NCBI GenBank assembly: GCA_963830715.1
Contig: CAWHNS010000021.1
Coordinates: 124,001 to 188,000 of the forward strand
Direction of reading: 5' to 3'
DNA from: CAVVMA01 sp963830715
GTDB lineage: Bacteria; Desulfobacterota; Binatia; Binatales; Binataceae
Length of the DNA: 64,000 bases
Made by a program: the position numbers and the translations under genes. A model generated the notes under the pieces. It worked only from the letters and a program-made list of their open reading frames with translations, did not search any database and was not told where the DNA came from. Positions 43,998 through 52,158 of this stretch are shown one piece after another; position 1 is the first letter of the stretch; each line of letters begins with the position of its first letter.

Positions 43998-44291
43998 TCA
44001 GTTTGAATTTCCGGGAATGTCGCCAGCTTCCCGCTCAGGGCAAAAGTACCAATCGGCAACGGGCATGGCTATCGCTCCTATCGCAGCGCCGATCGGCGCG
44101 TCGAGCAGGGCTTCATCCCATCGCGGATCGTTTTTTGGCCCCGTGTTGAAGGCGACCGCGGCGCCAGCAGCCGCGCCAACCAAAGCGCCGGACACGGCCC
44201 GTTCGCCAAGAGATTGCGCGCATGGATTCAACGTCGAGCATGACACCAGAAAAGCCAGCGACAGTGCGATTAGTGTTCTCGTGTTTGCCAT
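43998..44291 (-). CDS. Predicted lipoprotein with glycine-zipper segments
   Basis: The start at 44291 gives 97 residues with a lipoprotein signal (TRTLIALSLAFLVSC) whose Cys is at residue 18. Two Gly/Ala-rich helices follow, VSGALVGAAAGAAVAF and APIGAAIGAIAMPVADW, as in glycine-zipper outer-membrane lipoproteins. Two further cysteines (NPCAQ, YFCPE) could form a disulfide. It sits between fabD and acpP, where fabG is usual. A 232-base gap without clear features separates it from acpP. Confidence 0.65.
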   Translation of the reverse strand: MANTRTLIALSLAFLVSCSTLNPCAQSLGERAVSGALVGAAAGAAVAFNTGPKNDPRWDEALLDAPIGAAIGAIAMPVADWYFCPEREAGDIPGNSN

Positions 44292-44337
44292 TTGTCCGGC
44301 GAATTGCCTTGCGCTCCCGCCTCTTCTCAACACCCTG

Positions 44338-45276
44338 CTACGCTTGCTCGAGCGCCTGGCCGGTCGCCTTGAGCGATTTCAAGTCCTCGCACGCGAGCAC
44401 TTTGACGTTCCGGTTTATCCGGCGCATCAGGCCCGCCAGCACGCGGCCGCATCCGAATTCGATTGCGGTATCGACGCCAAGTCCGGCGAGCGTCGCCATC
44501 GACTCTTCCCATCGCACCGGCGCCGTAATTTGTTCGAGCAGCAGCGGCACGACGCGCGACGGATCGCGATTGACCTCGGCGGTGACGTTGGCGATCACGC
44601 CGCAGCGAAGCCGCCCGATACGGATTCCCTCCAGCACCTTCGCCATCGCCTCGCGCGCCGGATTCATCAGCGGGCAATGGAACGGCGCGCTCACCTTGAG
44701 CTCGACCGACATCGTGGCGCCCCGCTCTTTGGCCATCTCCAACGCCCGTCTCACAGCGGCGGTGTGCCCCGCGACGACAATCTGTCCGGGCGCATTGAGG
44801 TTCGCCGGAACTACCACTTCGCCATGCGCGGCGCTTTCGCAAATCTCGCTGACAGCCTGCGCGTCGAGCCCGATCAGGGCGGCCATCGCGCCCTGACCTT
44901 CCGGCACAGCCGCTTGCATCAGGCGTCCGCGCTCGCGCACTGCCCGGACGGCATCGGCAAACGGCAGCGCGCCCGCCGCGACCAGCGCGCTGTACTCGCC
45001 GAGGCTATGACCTGCGGCGGCTTCAGGATCGACCGCGAATTCGGCTTCGAACGCGCGCAACGCCGCGACCGCCACCGCGAGCATCGCGGGCTGAGTGTTG
45101 ATGGTCAGCCGCAGTTCGTCTTCAGGACCCTCGGCGCACAGCCGCGACAACGCAAAGCCTGCGGCTTCGTCGGCTTCCTCGAAGGCGGCCCGCGCGGCGG
45201 GGAAGTTCTCGGCAAGCTCCTTCCCCATCCCGACCCGCTGCGATCCCTGCCCGGGGAAAAGATAGGCGATTTTCAT
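44338..45276 (-). CDS. fabD: Malonyl-CoA:ACP transacylase
   Basis: FabD loads malonyl groups onto ACP. The 312-residue protein shows AYLFPGQGSQRVGMGKELAE at the start, the nucleophile motif AAGHSLGEYSALVAAG near residue 92, the substrate Arg within ADAVRAVRERGRLMQ and the catalytic His in VSAPFHCPLMNPAREAM. The start overlaps the plsX stop as ATGA, so the two are coupled. Confidence 0.96.
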   Translation of the reverse strand: MKIAYLFPGQGSQRVGMGKELAENFPAARAAFEEADEAAGFALSRLCAEGPEDELRLTINTQPAMLAVAVAALRAFEAEFAVDPEAAAGHSLGEYSALVAAGALPFADAVRAVRERGRLMQAAVPEGQGAMAALIGLDAQAVSEICESAAHGEVVVPANLNAPGQIVVAGHTAAVRRALEMAKERGATMSVELKVSAPFHCPLMNPAREAMAKVLEGIRIGRLRCGVIANVTAEVNRDPSRVVPLLLEQITAPVRWEESMATLAGLGVDTAIEFGCGRVLAGLMRRINRNVKVLACEDLKSLKATGQALEQA

Positions 45277-46655
45277 GTTTCCACTGATTCGGTCAGGCAG
45301 CGATCCGAACGGATGTCAGCCTCCGGCCAGCGGGTCAGCTCGCGCCAGGTTTCGGTTTTTGCTGGCCGGGATCGGATTCGCTCGCGCGCACTGTGATCTT
45401 CCGGCGCCGGCTCCGCGGGTGACGCCGACCCGTTCGGCGACGGCGACAACTGCGCGCCCGCCCCTATCGGACCCGTGCCGCGAGCGGAAGGTGGCTTATC
45501 GGCCGGATTCGGCGTGCCGGATGCGCCATCGGGCGGCGCGGCATCTTTGCCGGGCTCGGCGCCTTCCCTGGGGTGGCGATGGAGCCGCCCGCGCATCTTG
45601 GCGAACAGCGCGCGGATTCCCTTTCCGGCAGGCTTCGCCGGGGCGGCCGCGGCGGCCGGGATTCTGCGCAGCGTCTCGACGATCTCCGCGCTGACCTGGC
45701 GCACCAGAGCCTCGTCGGCGGCTTCGCGGATCGCGTTTCGAATTGCGCGCGCATTCGAGGAGCCGTGCGTGATTATCGCGATACCGTTGACGCCCAGCAG
45801 CGGTGCGCCGCCGTATTCGGAGGGGTCGAACCGCTCGCGCATCGCGCCGAGCCGCTTGCGAATCAGCAAATAGGCCATCCGGCCGCGAAAACTCGCGCCA
45901 AAAACCTCGCGCAGATTTCCCAGCATGAAGGCCGCGAAGCCTTCCATGGTTTTGAGTGCGACGTTGCCGGTGAAGCCGTCGGTCACCACCACGTTGACAC
46001 TGCCGCGATTGATGTCGCGGCCTTCGATGTAACCGACGTAGTTGATATCAGGACCCATCGCGCGCAGCGTCTCGGCGGCGGCGCGCGTCAGCTCGTTGCC
46101 CTTGGAGTCTTCCTCGCCATTGGAGAGAATTCCCACCCTCGGCCGCGCGACCCTGCGCACGCGCCGGGCGTAAACGCTGCCCATCACCGCGAACTCGACC
46201 AGGTTGAAGGGCTTGACCTCGACGTTCGCGCCCGCGTCGATAAGGACTGCGGACTCGCCACTGGTCGGGACCAGCGAGGCAATCGCCGGCCGATCGACGC
46301 CCGGCAGATTGCCAAGGATCACCATCGCCGCGGCCATCATCGCGCCCGAGTTGCCCGCTCCGACGAAGGCATCGACCTCGCTGCGCTTGAGCATTTCATA
46401 TCCGACGTGGATCGACGAGTTCGGCTTGCTCAGCACCGATTCGATCGGCGAATCGGACATTGTGACGGTCTCGGAAGCGTGCGCGATCGATATCGGCAGA
46501 TCCGCGCCGCCCGCGGCGGCGAGCTCCTTTTCGAGCAGAGCAGCGTCGCCGACCAGCACGACCTGAATCGCGAAGTCACGGGCGGCCTGCACCGCGCCGT
46601 CGACATTCGCCTTCGGCGCAAGGTCCCCCCCCATCGCATCGAGCGCGATCCTCAC
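45273..46655 (-). CDS. plsX: Phosphate acyltransferase PlsX with a long disordered tail
   Basis: PlsX converts acyl-ACP to acyl-phosphate for phospholipid synthesis. Residues 1-340 are a typical PlsX: RIALDAMGGDLAPKANVDGA, FVGAGNSGAMMAAAMVILG, VVTDGFTGNVALKTMEGFA and FDPSEYGGAPLLGVNG. The remaining 120 residues are rich in Pro, Gly, Ala and Arg (PAAAAAPAKPAGKGIRALF onward) and have no counterpart in the family. The tail is in frame and its stop overlaps the fabD start, so it is probably real. Confidence 0.93.
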   Translation of the reverse strand: MRIALDAMGGDLAPKANVDGAVQAARDFAIQVVLVGDAALLEKELAAAGGADLPISIAHASETVTMSDSPIESVLSKPNSSIHVGYEMLKRSEVDAFVGAGNSGAMMAAAMVILGNLPGVDRPAIASLVPTSGESAVLIDAGANVEVKPFNLVEFAVMGSVYARRVRRVARPRVGILSNGEEDSKGNELTRAAAETLRAMGPDINYVGYIEGRDINRGSVNVVVTDGFTGNVALKTMEGFAAFMLGNLREVFGASFRGRMAYLLIRKRLGAMRERFDPSEYGGAPLLGVNGIAIITHGSSNARAIRNAIREAADEALVRQVSAEIVETLRRIPAAAAAPAKPAGKGIRALFAKMRGRLHRHPREGAEPGKDAAPPDGASGTPNPADKPPSARGTGPIGAGAQLSPSPNGSASPAEPAPEDHSARERIRSRPAKTETWRELTRWPEADIRSDRCLTESVET

Positions 46656-46667
46656 GGTGTGCGGCGC

Positions 46668-46847
46668 CTATTCCTCGGCCTCGGCGAGTTGGCGGTCGCG
46701 ATACACGCCGCAGTGGCGGCACACGCGATGGGGCAGCGTGGGCTCGCCGCAACTCGGGCATCGGCTGGTGTTGACCGCCCGGAGCGCATCGTGCGCGCGG
46801 CGCTTGTTCTTCTTGGAGTGAGAGGTACGGCGTTTGGGCGCTTGCAT
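46668..46847 (-). CDS. rpmF: 50S ribosomal protein L32
   Basis: A 59-residue frame runs from ATG 46847 to TAG 46668-46670. It begins MQAPKRRTSHSKKNKRRAHD and carries two zinc-binding CXXC pairs (CPSC and CRHC). This is the zinc-containing form of L32. AGGGG seven bases upstream supports the start. The yceD-rpmF-plsX order is the classical one and confirms the call. Confidence 0.95.
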   Translation of the reverse strand: MQAPKRRTSHSKKNKRRAHDALRAVNTSRCPSCGEPTLPHRVCRHCGVYRDRQLAEAEE

Positions 46848-46872
46848 CAGTTTTCCCCTGTCGGCGGACGGC

Positions 46873-47412
46873 TTAGGCCCGCCCGATTTTGAGAGCGCGC
46901 AAGACCGCGAAGCGCGGATCGGGCTCGATCCGCACGCATCCGCAGGCGCCCCGGTTCAGGTTGGTACCGCATTGCGGACACAATCCGCGGCAGTCGTCGC
47001 GGCACAGCGGTCTCGCGGTCAGCGCGAGGAGCAGTTGCTCGCGAATCGGCGGCGAAAGATCGATATGCTCGCCCTCGTACAGCGAGTACTCGACGTCCTC
47101 GGCTTGCAAGTCCCGGCCATCGGCGATATCGCCCACCGCCTTCGGCGCGAGTACGTAGCGAAAAGCACGCGTGCTCGGCGCGATGAACTCCTCGGCGCAT
47201 CGCGCGCATACGGCGACGGTACGGGCGCTCAAGTCGCCTTCGAGGAAGACCTCGGTCCCGGCGCGATAGTACGATGCCGTAACCGAAATCGGCCCCTGCA
47301 CGCTGTAGTCACGGACCGGACCTCTGTCGAGCACGCGGTTGATCTCGTCCTCGGGTTCGAGGAACGCGATCTCTCGCGCCTCGGCGGTGATTTCCTCCAC
47401 CCGGAGTTTCAT
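46873..47412 (-). CDS. yceD: DUF177/YceD family protein
   Basis: YceD-family proteins are linked to 23S rRNA accumulation and precede rpmF in most genomes. The start at 47412 gives 179 residues with RVEEITAEAREIAFLEPEDE at the N-terminus, CARCAEEF at about residue 93 and a C-terminal CRGLCPQCGTNLN cluster followed by ACGCVRIEPDPRF. The cysteines probably bind zinc. The frame is open from 47649, but the extra part overlaps nth and lacks similarity. Confidence 0.9.
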   Translation of the reverse strand: MKLRVEEITAEAREIAFLEPEDEINRVLDRGPVRDYSVQGPISVTASYYRAGTEVFLEGDLSARTVAVCARCAEEFIAPSTRAFRYVLAPKAVGDIADGRDLQAEDVEYSLYEGEHIDLSPPIREQLLLALTARPLCRDDCRGLCPQCGTNLNRGACGCVRIEPDPRFAVLRALKIGRA

Positions 47413-47525
47413 GGCGATTACACCAGCTAAGGGGAGTCGCAGAGCCTGAATTATTGCACGCTCGCGACCGGGTGAAAACATGCCTTGGCCCCGACCTACA
47501 CACTGGCGATCGGAACCGCCGGGCG

Positions 47526-48194
47526 CTAGCCCGGCTTCACCCCGATCTGCGGGCAGTCGGCGGAAAGCGCGCACTGATCGCATCGCGGCCGGCGCGCGAC
47601 ACAAATGTTGCGGCCGTGCAGTATCATCCGCATCGAGAACGCCGTCCATTCTGCGGGCGGTAGGAGCTTGTGCAAGTCGCGCTCGATCTTGCCGGGATCG
47701 GCATTGCGGGTCAGGCCCATCCGGCGCGAGAGCCGCCGCACGTGCGTGTCCACGACCATCCCCGGATGGCCGAAAATGTGACCCAGGATTACGTTCGCAG
47801 TCTTGCGTCCAACGCCCGGAATCGTGAGCAGGTCTTCCATCCGATCGGGCAGCTTGCCGCCGAATCGATCGACGATCGCACGCGCGGCTCCCTTCAGCGA
47901 TCGGGACTTGGCGCGGAAGAAGCCCGTCGTCGCGATCATGCGCTGAAGCCGCTCAGGCGGAATTGCCGCCATCGCCGCGGCGTCGGGGACTTCCCTGAAC
48001 AGAGTCGGGGTAACCTCGTTGACGCGCTTGTCGGTGCACTGCGCCGACAGGATAGTCGCGACCAGGCATTGCCACGGGGTTTTGAAATCGAGGCTGATGC
48101 GGGCAGCGGGATACAATTTCGCCAGGCCCGCAGCGATCCGCAACGCGCGCGCTTTGCGATCGGCGAGCGACTCCCCGCCCGCCCGCACCTTCAC
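47526..48194 (-). CDS. nth: Endonuclease III
   Basis: Nth is a base-excision glycosylase/AP lyase for oxidised pyrimidines. The 222-residue product has the helix-hairpin-helix with catalytic Lys (LTIPGVGRKTANVILG near residue 115), the Asp in MVVDTHVRRLSRRMGL and the 4Fe-4S cluster cysteines in CVARRPRCDQCALSADC (C-x6-C-x2-C-x5-C). GTG at 48194 overlaps the glpD stop as GTGA and marks the start; the frame is open further upstream without similarity. Confidence 0.94.
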   Translation of the reverse strand: MKVRAGGESLADRKARALRIAAGLAKLYPAARISLDFKTPWQCLVATILSAQCTDKRVNEVTPTLFREVPDAAAMAAIPPERLQRMIATTGFFRAKSRSLKGAARAIVDRFGGKLPDRMEDLLTIPGVGRKTANVILGHIFGHPGMVVDTHVRRLSRRMGLTRNADPGKIERDLHKLLPPAEWTAFSMRMILHGRNICVARRPRCDQCALSADCPQIGVKPG

Positions 48195-49822
48195 GCAGCC
48201 TGCGCGCGTTGAAGCGCGGTCCGGAAAATGCTCAGTTCGGCCTCTTGCCGCGCGCGATCCCATCCGAGTTCCGATCCCATCAGGCTCGCGACCTTTTCTG
48301 CCGCCGATGCGGCCTCGAGCGGGTAGCGCCACGAGAGCGCCGTGCGGCGCACCACGAAATCGGCGACCGTCCGCGCCAGCTCGTTGCGCACCGCGTGAAT
48401 CACCTCCGCACCGACGACCGGACATCCGGGCGCGAGCGGTTCCGCGAGCTCCGGCCGATCGACCATCAGGGCCGCGGGTATGGCGGCGCGCGTACCATAG
48501 CGTCCGGCCAGAATTTCTCTAATCTCGCCGGGTATCGCCTCGATCGCTTGCGGGTCGGAATCAATTTCAATCGGCCGCGCGCCGATAAGCGGCGTTCGCA
48601 GCGTCGGACACTTCCCGGCGGGGCGCGAGAGCTTCACCATGACGCGATCGACAACGCGCTCGGCGATCTCGCGGTGGGTCGTCAGCTTGCCGCCCGCCAC
48701 CGAGATCAATCCTGAGGCGGATTCCAGAACCTTGTCCTCGCGAGGTACGGCTGACGGCGAACGAGCGTCGCCCGGACGTATCAGCGCGCGCAGCCCGGCG
48801 AAGCTGGACAGGACGTCGCTAATTTCGAGCCGGATATCGGGAAGGCCATCGCGGAGCACGCCGATCAGGTACTCGATATCGGCGCGATCTGCCGCAACGC
48901 ACTCGCGATCGCCGTCGAAGTCCGTATCGGTGGTGCCGACCAGCACGTATCTGCCGTGCGGCATCACGAACACGATTCGATCCCGATCATCGCCGAGGAC
49001 CAGCGCCTCACGCACCGGCAACGACTCCCGGGCGAAGACCAGGTGGGCGCCCTTGGTAAGCCGGACGCTCTGCGGCGCCGCGGGATCATCCAGCCGGCGC
49101 AGGTCGTCAACCCATGGCCCGGCCGCGTTGACAAACGCCCTGGCGCTCACCTCGAACGCGCTACCACCGGCAACGTCGCGAGTCACAGCGGCCGCAATTC
49201 GCCCGCCGTGCTTCAACAGCGCCTCGACCGCGATGTAATTCGAAACCGCTGCGCCGTGCGCGGCCGCGTCGAGCGCGTTCTCCAGCGTGAGGCGCGCGTC
49301 GTCCGCCCAGGCGTCGTAATAGAGCGATCCGCCGCGGAGTCCGCGCGCGCCGAGCGACGGCTCGATCGCCCGCACTCCGGAAGCGTCGAGCCGGCGATGA
49401 TGCTCGGCTCGCGGCGTCCGCGCGAGCAAGTCGTAGAGCATCATGCCGATCGCCACTACGAACGGATTGAAACCCCGCCCTCGATAAAGCGGGAACAGAA
49501 AGCGGATCGGGCGCACCAGATGGGGCGCGGTCACGCGATGGAGCCGCTCGCGTTCGCGCAGCGCGGTATAGACCAGGCGCAATTGCCCTTGCGGGAGATA
49601 GCGGAAGCCGCCGTGAATCAGTTTGGAGGATCGCGAGGAAGTGGCGCCGGCGAAATCGCCCTTGTCGATCAGCGCGACCCGCAGCCCGCGCATCGCGGCA
49701 TCGCGCGCCACAGCCGCGCCGTTGATGCCGCCGCCGATAACCGCGAGGTCGAAGGTCTCGCTGCGAAGGCGCGCGATCTGCTCCTCACGATCGAGTGGGT
49801 GAGTCAGAGTAGGGTCGGACAT
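48191..49822 (-). CDS. glpD: FAD-dependent glycerol-3-phosphate dehydrogenase
   Basis: GlpD oxidises glycerol 3-phosphate to dihydroxyacetone phosphate and passes electrons to quinone. The 543-residue protein has the FAD-binding DLAVIGGGINGAAVARDAAM, TSSRSSKLIHGGFRYLPQGQ near residue 65 and the conserved C-terminal helical domain with VIHAVRNELARTVADFVVRR. The start at 49822 is chosen because it fits the family N-terminus; an upstream extension to 49918 lacks similarity. It overlaps nth. Confidence 0.94.
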   Translation of the reverse strand: MSDPTLTHPLDREEQIARLRSETFDLAVIGGGINGAAVARDAAMRGLRVALIDKGDFAGATSSRSSKLIHGGFRYLPQGQLRLVYTALRERERLHRVTAPHLVRPIRFLFPLYRGRGFNPFVVAIGMMLYDLLARTPRAEHHRRLDASGVRAIEPSLGARGLRGGSLYYDAWADDARLTLENALDAAAHGAAVSNYIAVEALLKHGGRIAAAVTRDVAGGSAFEVSARAFVNAAGPWVDDLRRLDDPAAPQSVRLTKGAHLVFARESLPVREALVLGDDRDRIVFVMPHGRYVLVGTTDTDFDGDRECVAADRADIEYLIGVLRDGLPDIRLEISDVLSSFAGLRALIRPGDARSPSAVPREDKVLESASGLISVAGGKLTTHREIAERVVDRVMVKLSRPAGKCPTLRTPLIGARPIEIDSDPQAIEAIPGEIREILAGRYGTRAAIPAALMVDRPELAEPLAPGCPVVGAEVIHAVRNELARTVADFVVRRTALSWRYPLEAASAAEKVASLMGSELGWDRARQEAELSIFRTALQRAQAA

Positions 49823-49841
49823 TTGATCGGCAGGGGCGGCC

Positions 49842-50291
49842 TCAGAACTCGATCGATAGTATCTCGGACTCAGGGTTGGGTTCTCGAACCCCGCCCTTCG
49901 CGGCCGGAATCTCCTCAACAGCGCGAGCCGGCGGCTTGTCCAGGCGCGGCAACAAGACCTTGACCGATTCCTCGCCGTCGCCGTACCAGCCGGCGGTGCG
50001 GTCCGCGCCCTCGTAGATTTCGCAGGTTACAGTGCCGGAGTTGCTCCAAGATACCCATCCCGTCTGAGGGCTCGCATGCAGGTCCCGGCCGGCCAGAACG
50101 CGGATTATCGCGGCAGTGCCGGCACTGCACGTCAGGGTCACCGCATCTTCGACACCATCGAGGTCGAGCCTGGATCTCTCCACACGGCAGGCGGTCATCA
50201 GCGTTGCACTCGCGCCCGGCGGACGGGCCATCGCGGCCGACGCAATCGACGGCAAAAGAATGAAGCAGAAGATACCGATATAGCGAATCAT
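49842..50291 (-). CDS. Secreted protein of unknown function
   Basis: The start at 50291 gives 149 residues with a clear signal peptide (YIGIFCFILLPSIASAAMA). The mature part has paired cysteines (MTACRVERSRLDL, VTLTCSAG and VTCEIYEG) and an acidic tail (GVREPNPESEILSIEF). It may be a small beta-rich periplasmic protein. No family is recognised. It lies between glpD and a sulfite-oxidase-like enzyme on the same strand. Confidence 0.55.
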   Translation of the reverse strand: MIRYIGIFCFILLPSIASAAMARPPGASATLMTACRVERSRLDLDGVEDAVTLTCSAGTAAIIRVLAGRDLHASPQTGWVSWSNSGTVTCEIYEGADRTAGWYGDGEESVKVLLPRLDKPPARAVEEIPAAKGGVREPNPESEILSIEF

Positions 50292-50350
50292 GCTCTGCCC
50301 GTCAGGCCGGCTTGGAGGGCTGTCGGAACCGGAATTGGACGCGATCAATA

Positions 50351-50965
50351 TCAATCCGGTTGCTCCTCAAAAGAGTATCGCTCCTCGGTCCACGGGTCGG
50401 CATGATTATGATAGCCGCGCACTTCCCAGAATCCGGGCCGATCCTCGGCTGCGAACTCGATCGCCCGCGCCCACTTGGCGCTCTTCCATCCGTAGAGCCT
50501 GGGCACTACCAGCCTCAGCGGAAAGCCATGATCGGGCTCGAGGTCGCGGCCATCGTGGCGATAGGCAAGCATCACGTCGTCGCTGATGAAGTCGGCGAGC
50601 GGAAGATTGGTCGTATAGCCACCGTCGCAATGTATTACAACGAAACGCGCTGTCGGCTTGAGCCTCACCAGCGTCACGAGGTCGCGGACCTTGACGCCCT
50701 CCCAGACATTGTCGAGCCGCGACCAGGTGGTGACGCAATGGAAGTCCGATACCTGGCGGCTGAGGGGTAGCGCGCGAAACTCCTGGTATGCAAGGCGCAA
50801 CGGCTCCTCGACCTCGCCGAAGACCCGGAAATTCCATTTGATCGGGTCGAATCGCGGCGTCGGACCATACGACAGGACCGGAAATTTGTCGGTCAGGACC
50901 TGTCCGGGCGGGACGCGGCCATTCAGATCAGCGCTGAAGTCATCGGGCTTGCGGGCGTTCTTCAT
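50351..50965 (-). CDS. Sulfite-oxidase-like molybdopterin oxidoreductase
   Basis: The 204-residue protein is a stand-alone oxidoreductase molybdopterin-binding domain. The molybdenum-ligating Cys is in SDFHCVTTWSRLDNVWEGV near residue 75. Other marks are LVIPRLYGWKSAKW-like VVPRLYGWKSAKWARAI and WEVRGYHNHADPW at the end. No signal peptide is visible, so unlike MsrP it may be cytoplasmic. The substrate is unknown. A redox partner gene is not adjacent. Confidence 0.86.
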   Translation of the reverse strand: MKNARKPDDFSADLNGRVPPGQVLTDKFPVLSYGPTPRFDPIKWNFRVFGEVEEPLRLAYQEFRALPLSRQVSDFHCVTTWSRLDNVWEGVKVRDLVTLVRLKPTARFVVIHCDGGYTTNLPLADFISDDVMLAYRHDGRDLEPDHGFPLRLVVPRLYGWKSAKWARAIEFAAEDRPGFWEVRGYHNHADPWTEERYSFEEQPD

Positions 50966-51103
50966 GCCGTTACAACTCTTAGCGTAGCGCGCTATGAGCG
51001 TCCATCTGTCTGCCTCTCGCGGTAGCAGATGGTTCGGGAAAGGCAGCGCGGAGGCCGGCGCCTACCCATCGAAGCCCCGCTTCGAGTGGTGGCTGACGTC
51101 CCG

Positions 51104-52150
51104 CTACTCCATCGCGCGGATTATTGCCGCTGTAATCTCGGTGGTCTTCGCGATGCCGCCGAGATCGCGAGTGAGCACCCTGCCCCGCTTCAGCACCTTG
51201 CCGACCGCGGCGCGGATGCGGGCGGCGGCGTTCCGATGCCCGATGTAATCGAGCATCATCGAGGCCGATAGGATCGTGGCGACCGGGTTCGCGACATTCC
51301 TGCCGGCGATGTCCGGCGCGGTTCCGTGGACGGCCTCGAAGATCGCGCCGTGCTCGCCGAAGTTCGCGCCGGGTACCACGCCCAATCCGCCGACCAATCC
51401 GGCGCACAGGTCGGAGACGATATCGCCGTAAAGGTTCTCGAGCAGCAGCACATCGAACGATGACGGATCGGTCACAAGGCGCATACAAGCCGCATCGACG
51501 ATCTGCTCCTTGTACTCGATTCCTCTATACCCGGCCGCGACGCGCCGGGCGCATTTCAGGAAGAGCCCGTCGGAGAGCTTCATGATGTTGGCCTTGTGAA
51601 TCGCGGTGACGGAGGCGCGCTTATGCCGCCGCGCGAACTCGAACGCGAAGCGCGCTATCCGCGTCGAGGCGCGCGCGGTAATCACCTTGACGCTCTCCAC
51701 CACGCCGGGCGCCACCTCATGCTCAATTCCCGAGTAGAGGTCCTCGGTGTTCTCGCGGACCACGACCAGATCGACGTTGCGAAATGGCGTGTGAACTCCG
51801 GCGAAGCTCCGGATCGGACGCAGGTTGGCGTACAGGTCGAAGGTCCGCCGCAGAAAAACATTGATCGACCGATAGCCTTGCCCGACGCGGGTCTCGAGCG
51901 GTCCTTTGAGCGCGACACGCGTGCGATGGAGCGAACGGATCAGCGAATCGGGAACCGGTGTGCCGAGTTTCTTCAGCGCCGCAGCGCCGCCGGACTGGCG
52001 GTCCCACACGATCTTGACTCCGGCCGCCTCGATCACCGTCTCTGCCGCACCGACGACCTCGGGGCCGACACCGTCACCCGGAATCAATGTCACTTCCGTC
52101 GCGCCGCTGCGGCGCCCGCTTGCAATCTGGATGTCGCGGCGTGGCCTCAT
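51104..52150 (-). CDS. NAD-dependent isocitrate dehydrogenase-type enzyme
   Basis: The 348-residue beta-decarboxylating dehydrogenase shows VTLIPGDGVGPEVVGAAETV near the start, GPLETRVGQGYRSINVFLRR and ENTEDLYSGIEHEV, then DIVSDLCAGLVGGLGVVPGA and AVHGTAPDIAGRNVANPVA. The pattern fits NAD-isocitrate dehydrogenase better than isopropylmalate dehydrogenase, since the segment after RSINVFLRR matches the isocitrate group. It would make 2-oxoglutarate and NADH. It ends nine bases before the downstream gap and follows the glycerate kinase. Confidence 0.88.
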   Translation of the reverse strand: MRPRRDIQIASGRRSGATEVTLIPGDGVGPEVVGAAETVIEAAGVKIVWDRQSGGAAALKKLGTPVPDSLIRSLHRTRVALKGPLETRVGQGYRSINVFLRRTFDLYANLRPIRSFAGVHTPFRNVDLVVVRENTEDLYSGIEHEVAPGVVESVKVITARASTRIARFAFEFARRHKRASVTAIHKANIMKLSDGLFLKCARRVAAGYRGIEYKEQIVDAACMRLVTDPSSFDVLLLENLYGDIVSDLCAGLVGGLGVVPGANFGEHGAIFEAVHGTAPDIAGRNVANPVATILSASMMLDYIGHRNAAARIRAAVGKVLKRGRVLTRDLGGIAKTTEITAAIIRAME

Positions 52151-52158
52151 TTTCAGGA

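Noticed and set aside
43814..44059. An 81-codon minus-strand frame between the lipoprotein and acpP
   Set aside because: It overlaps the lipoprotein end in another frame and shows no hydrophobic segment, motif or start signal.
43804..45396. A 530-codon plus-strand frame
   Set aside because: It is antisense to acpP, the lipoprotein and fabD, which have clear family motifs; it has no domain of its own and arises from high GC.
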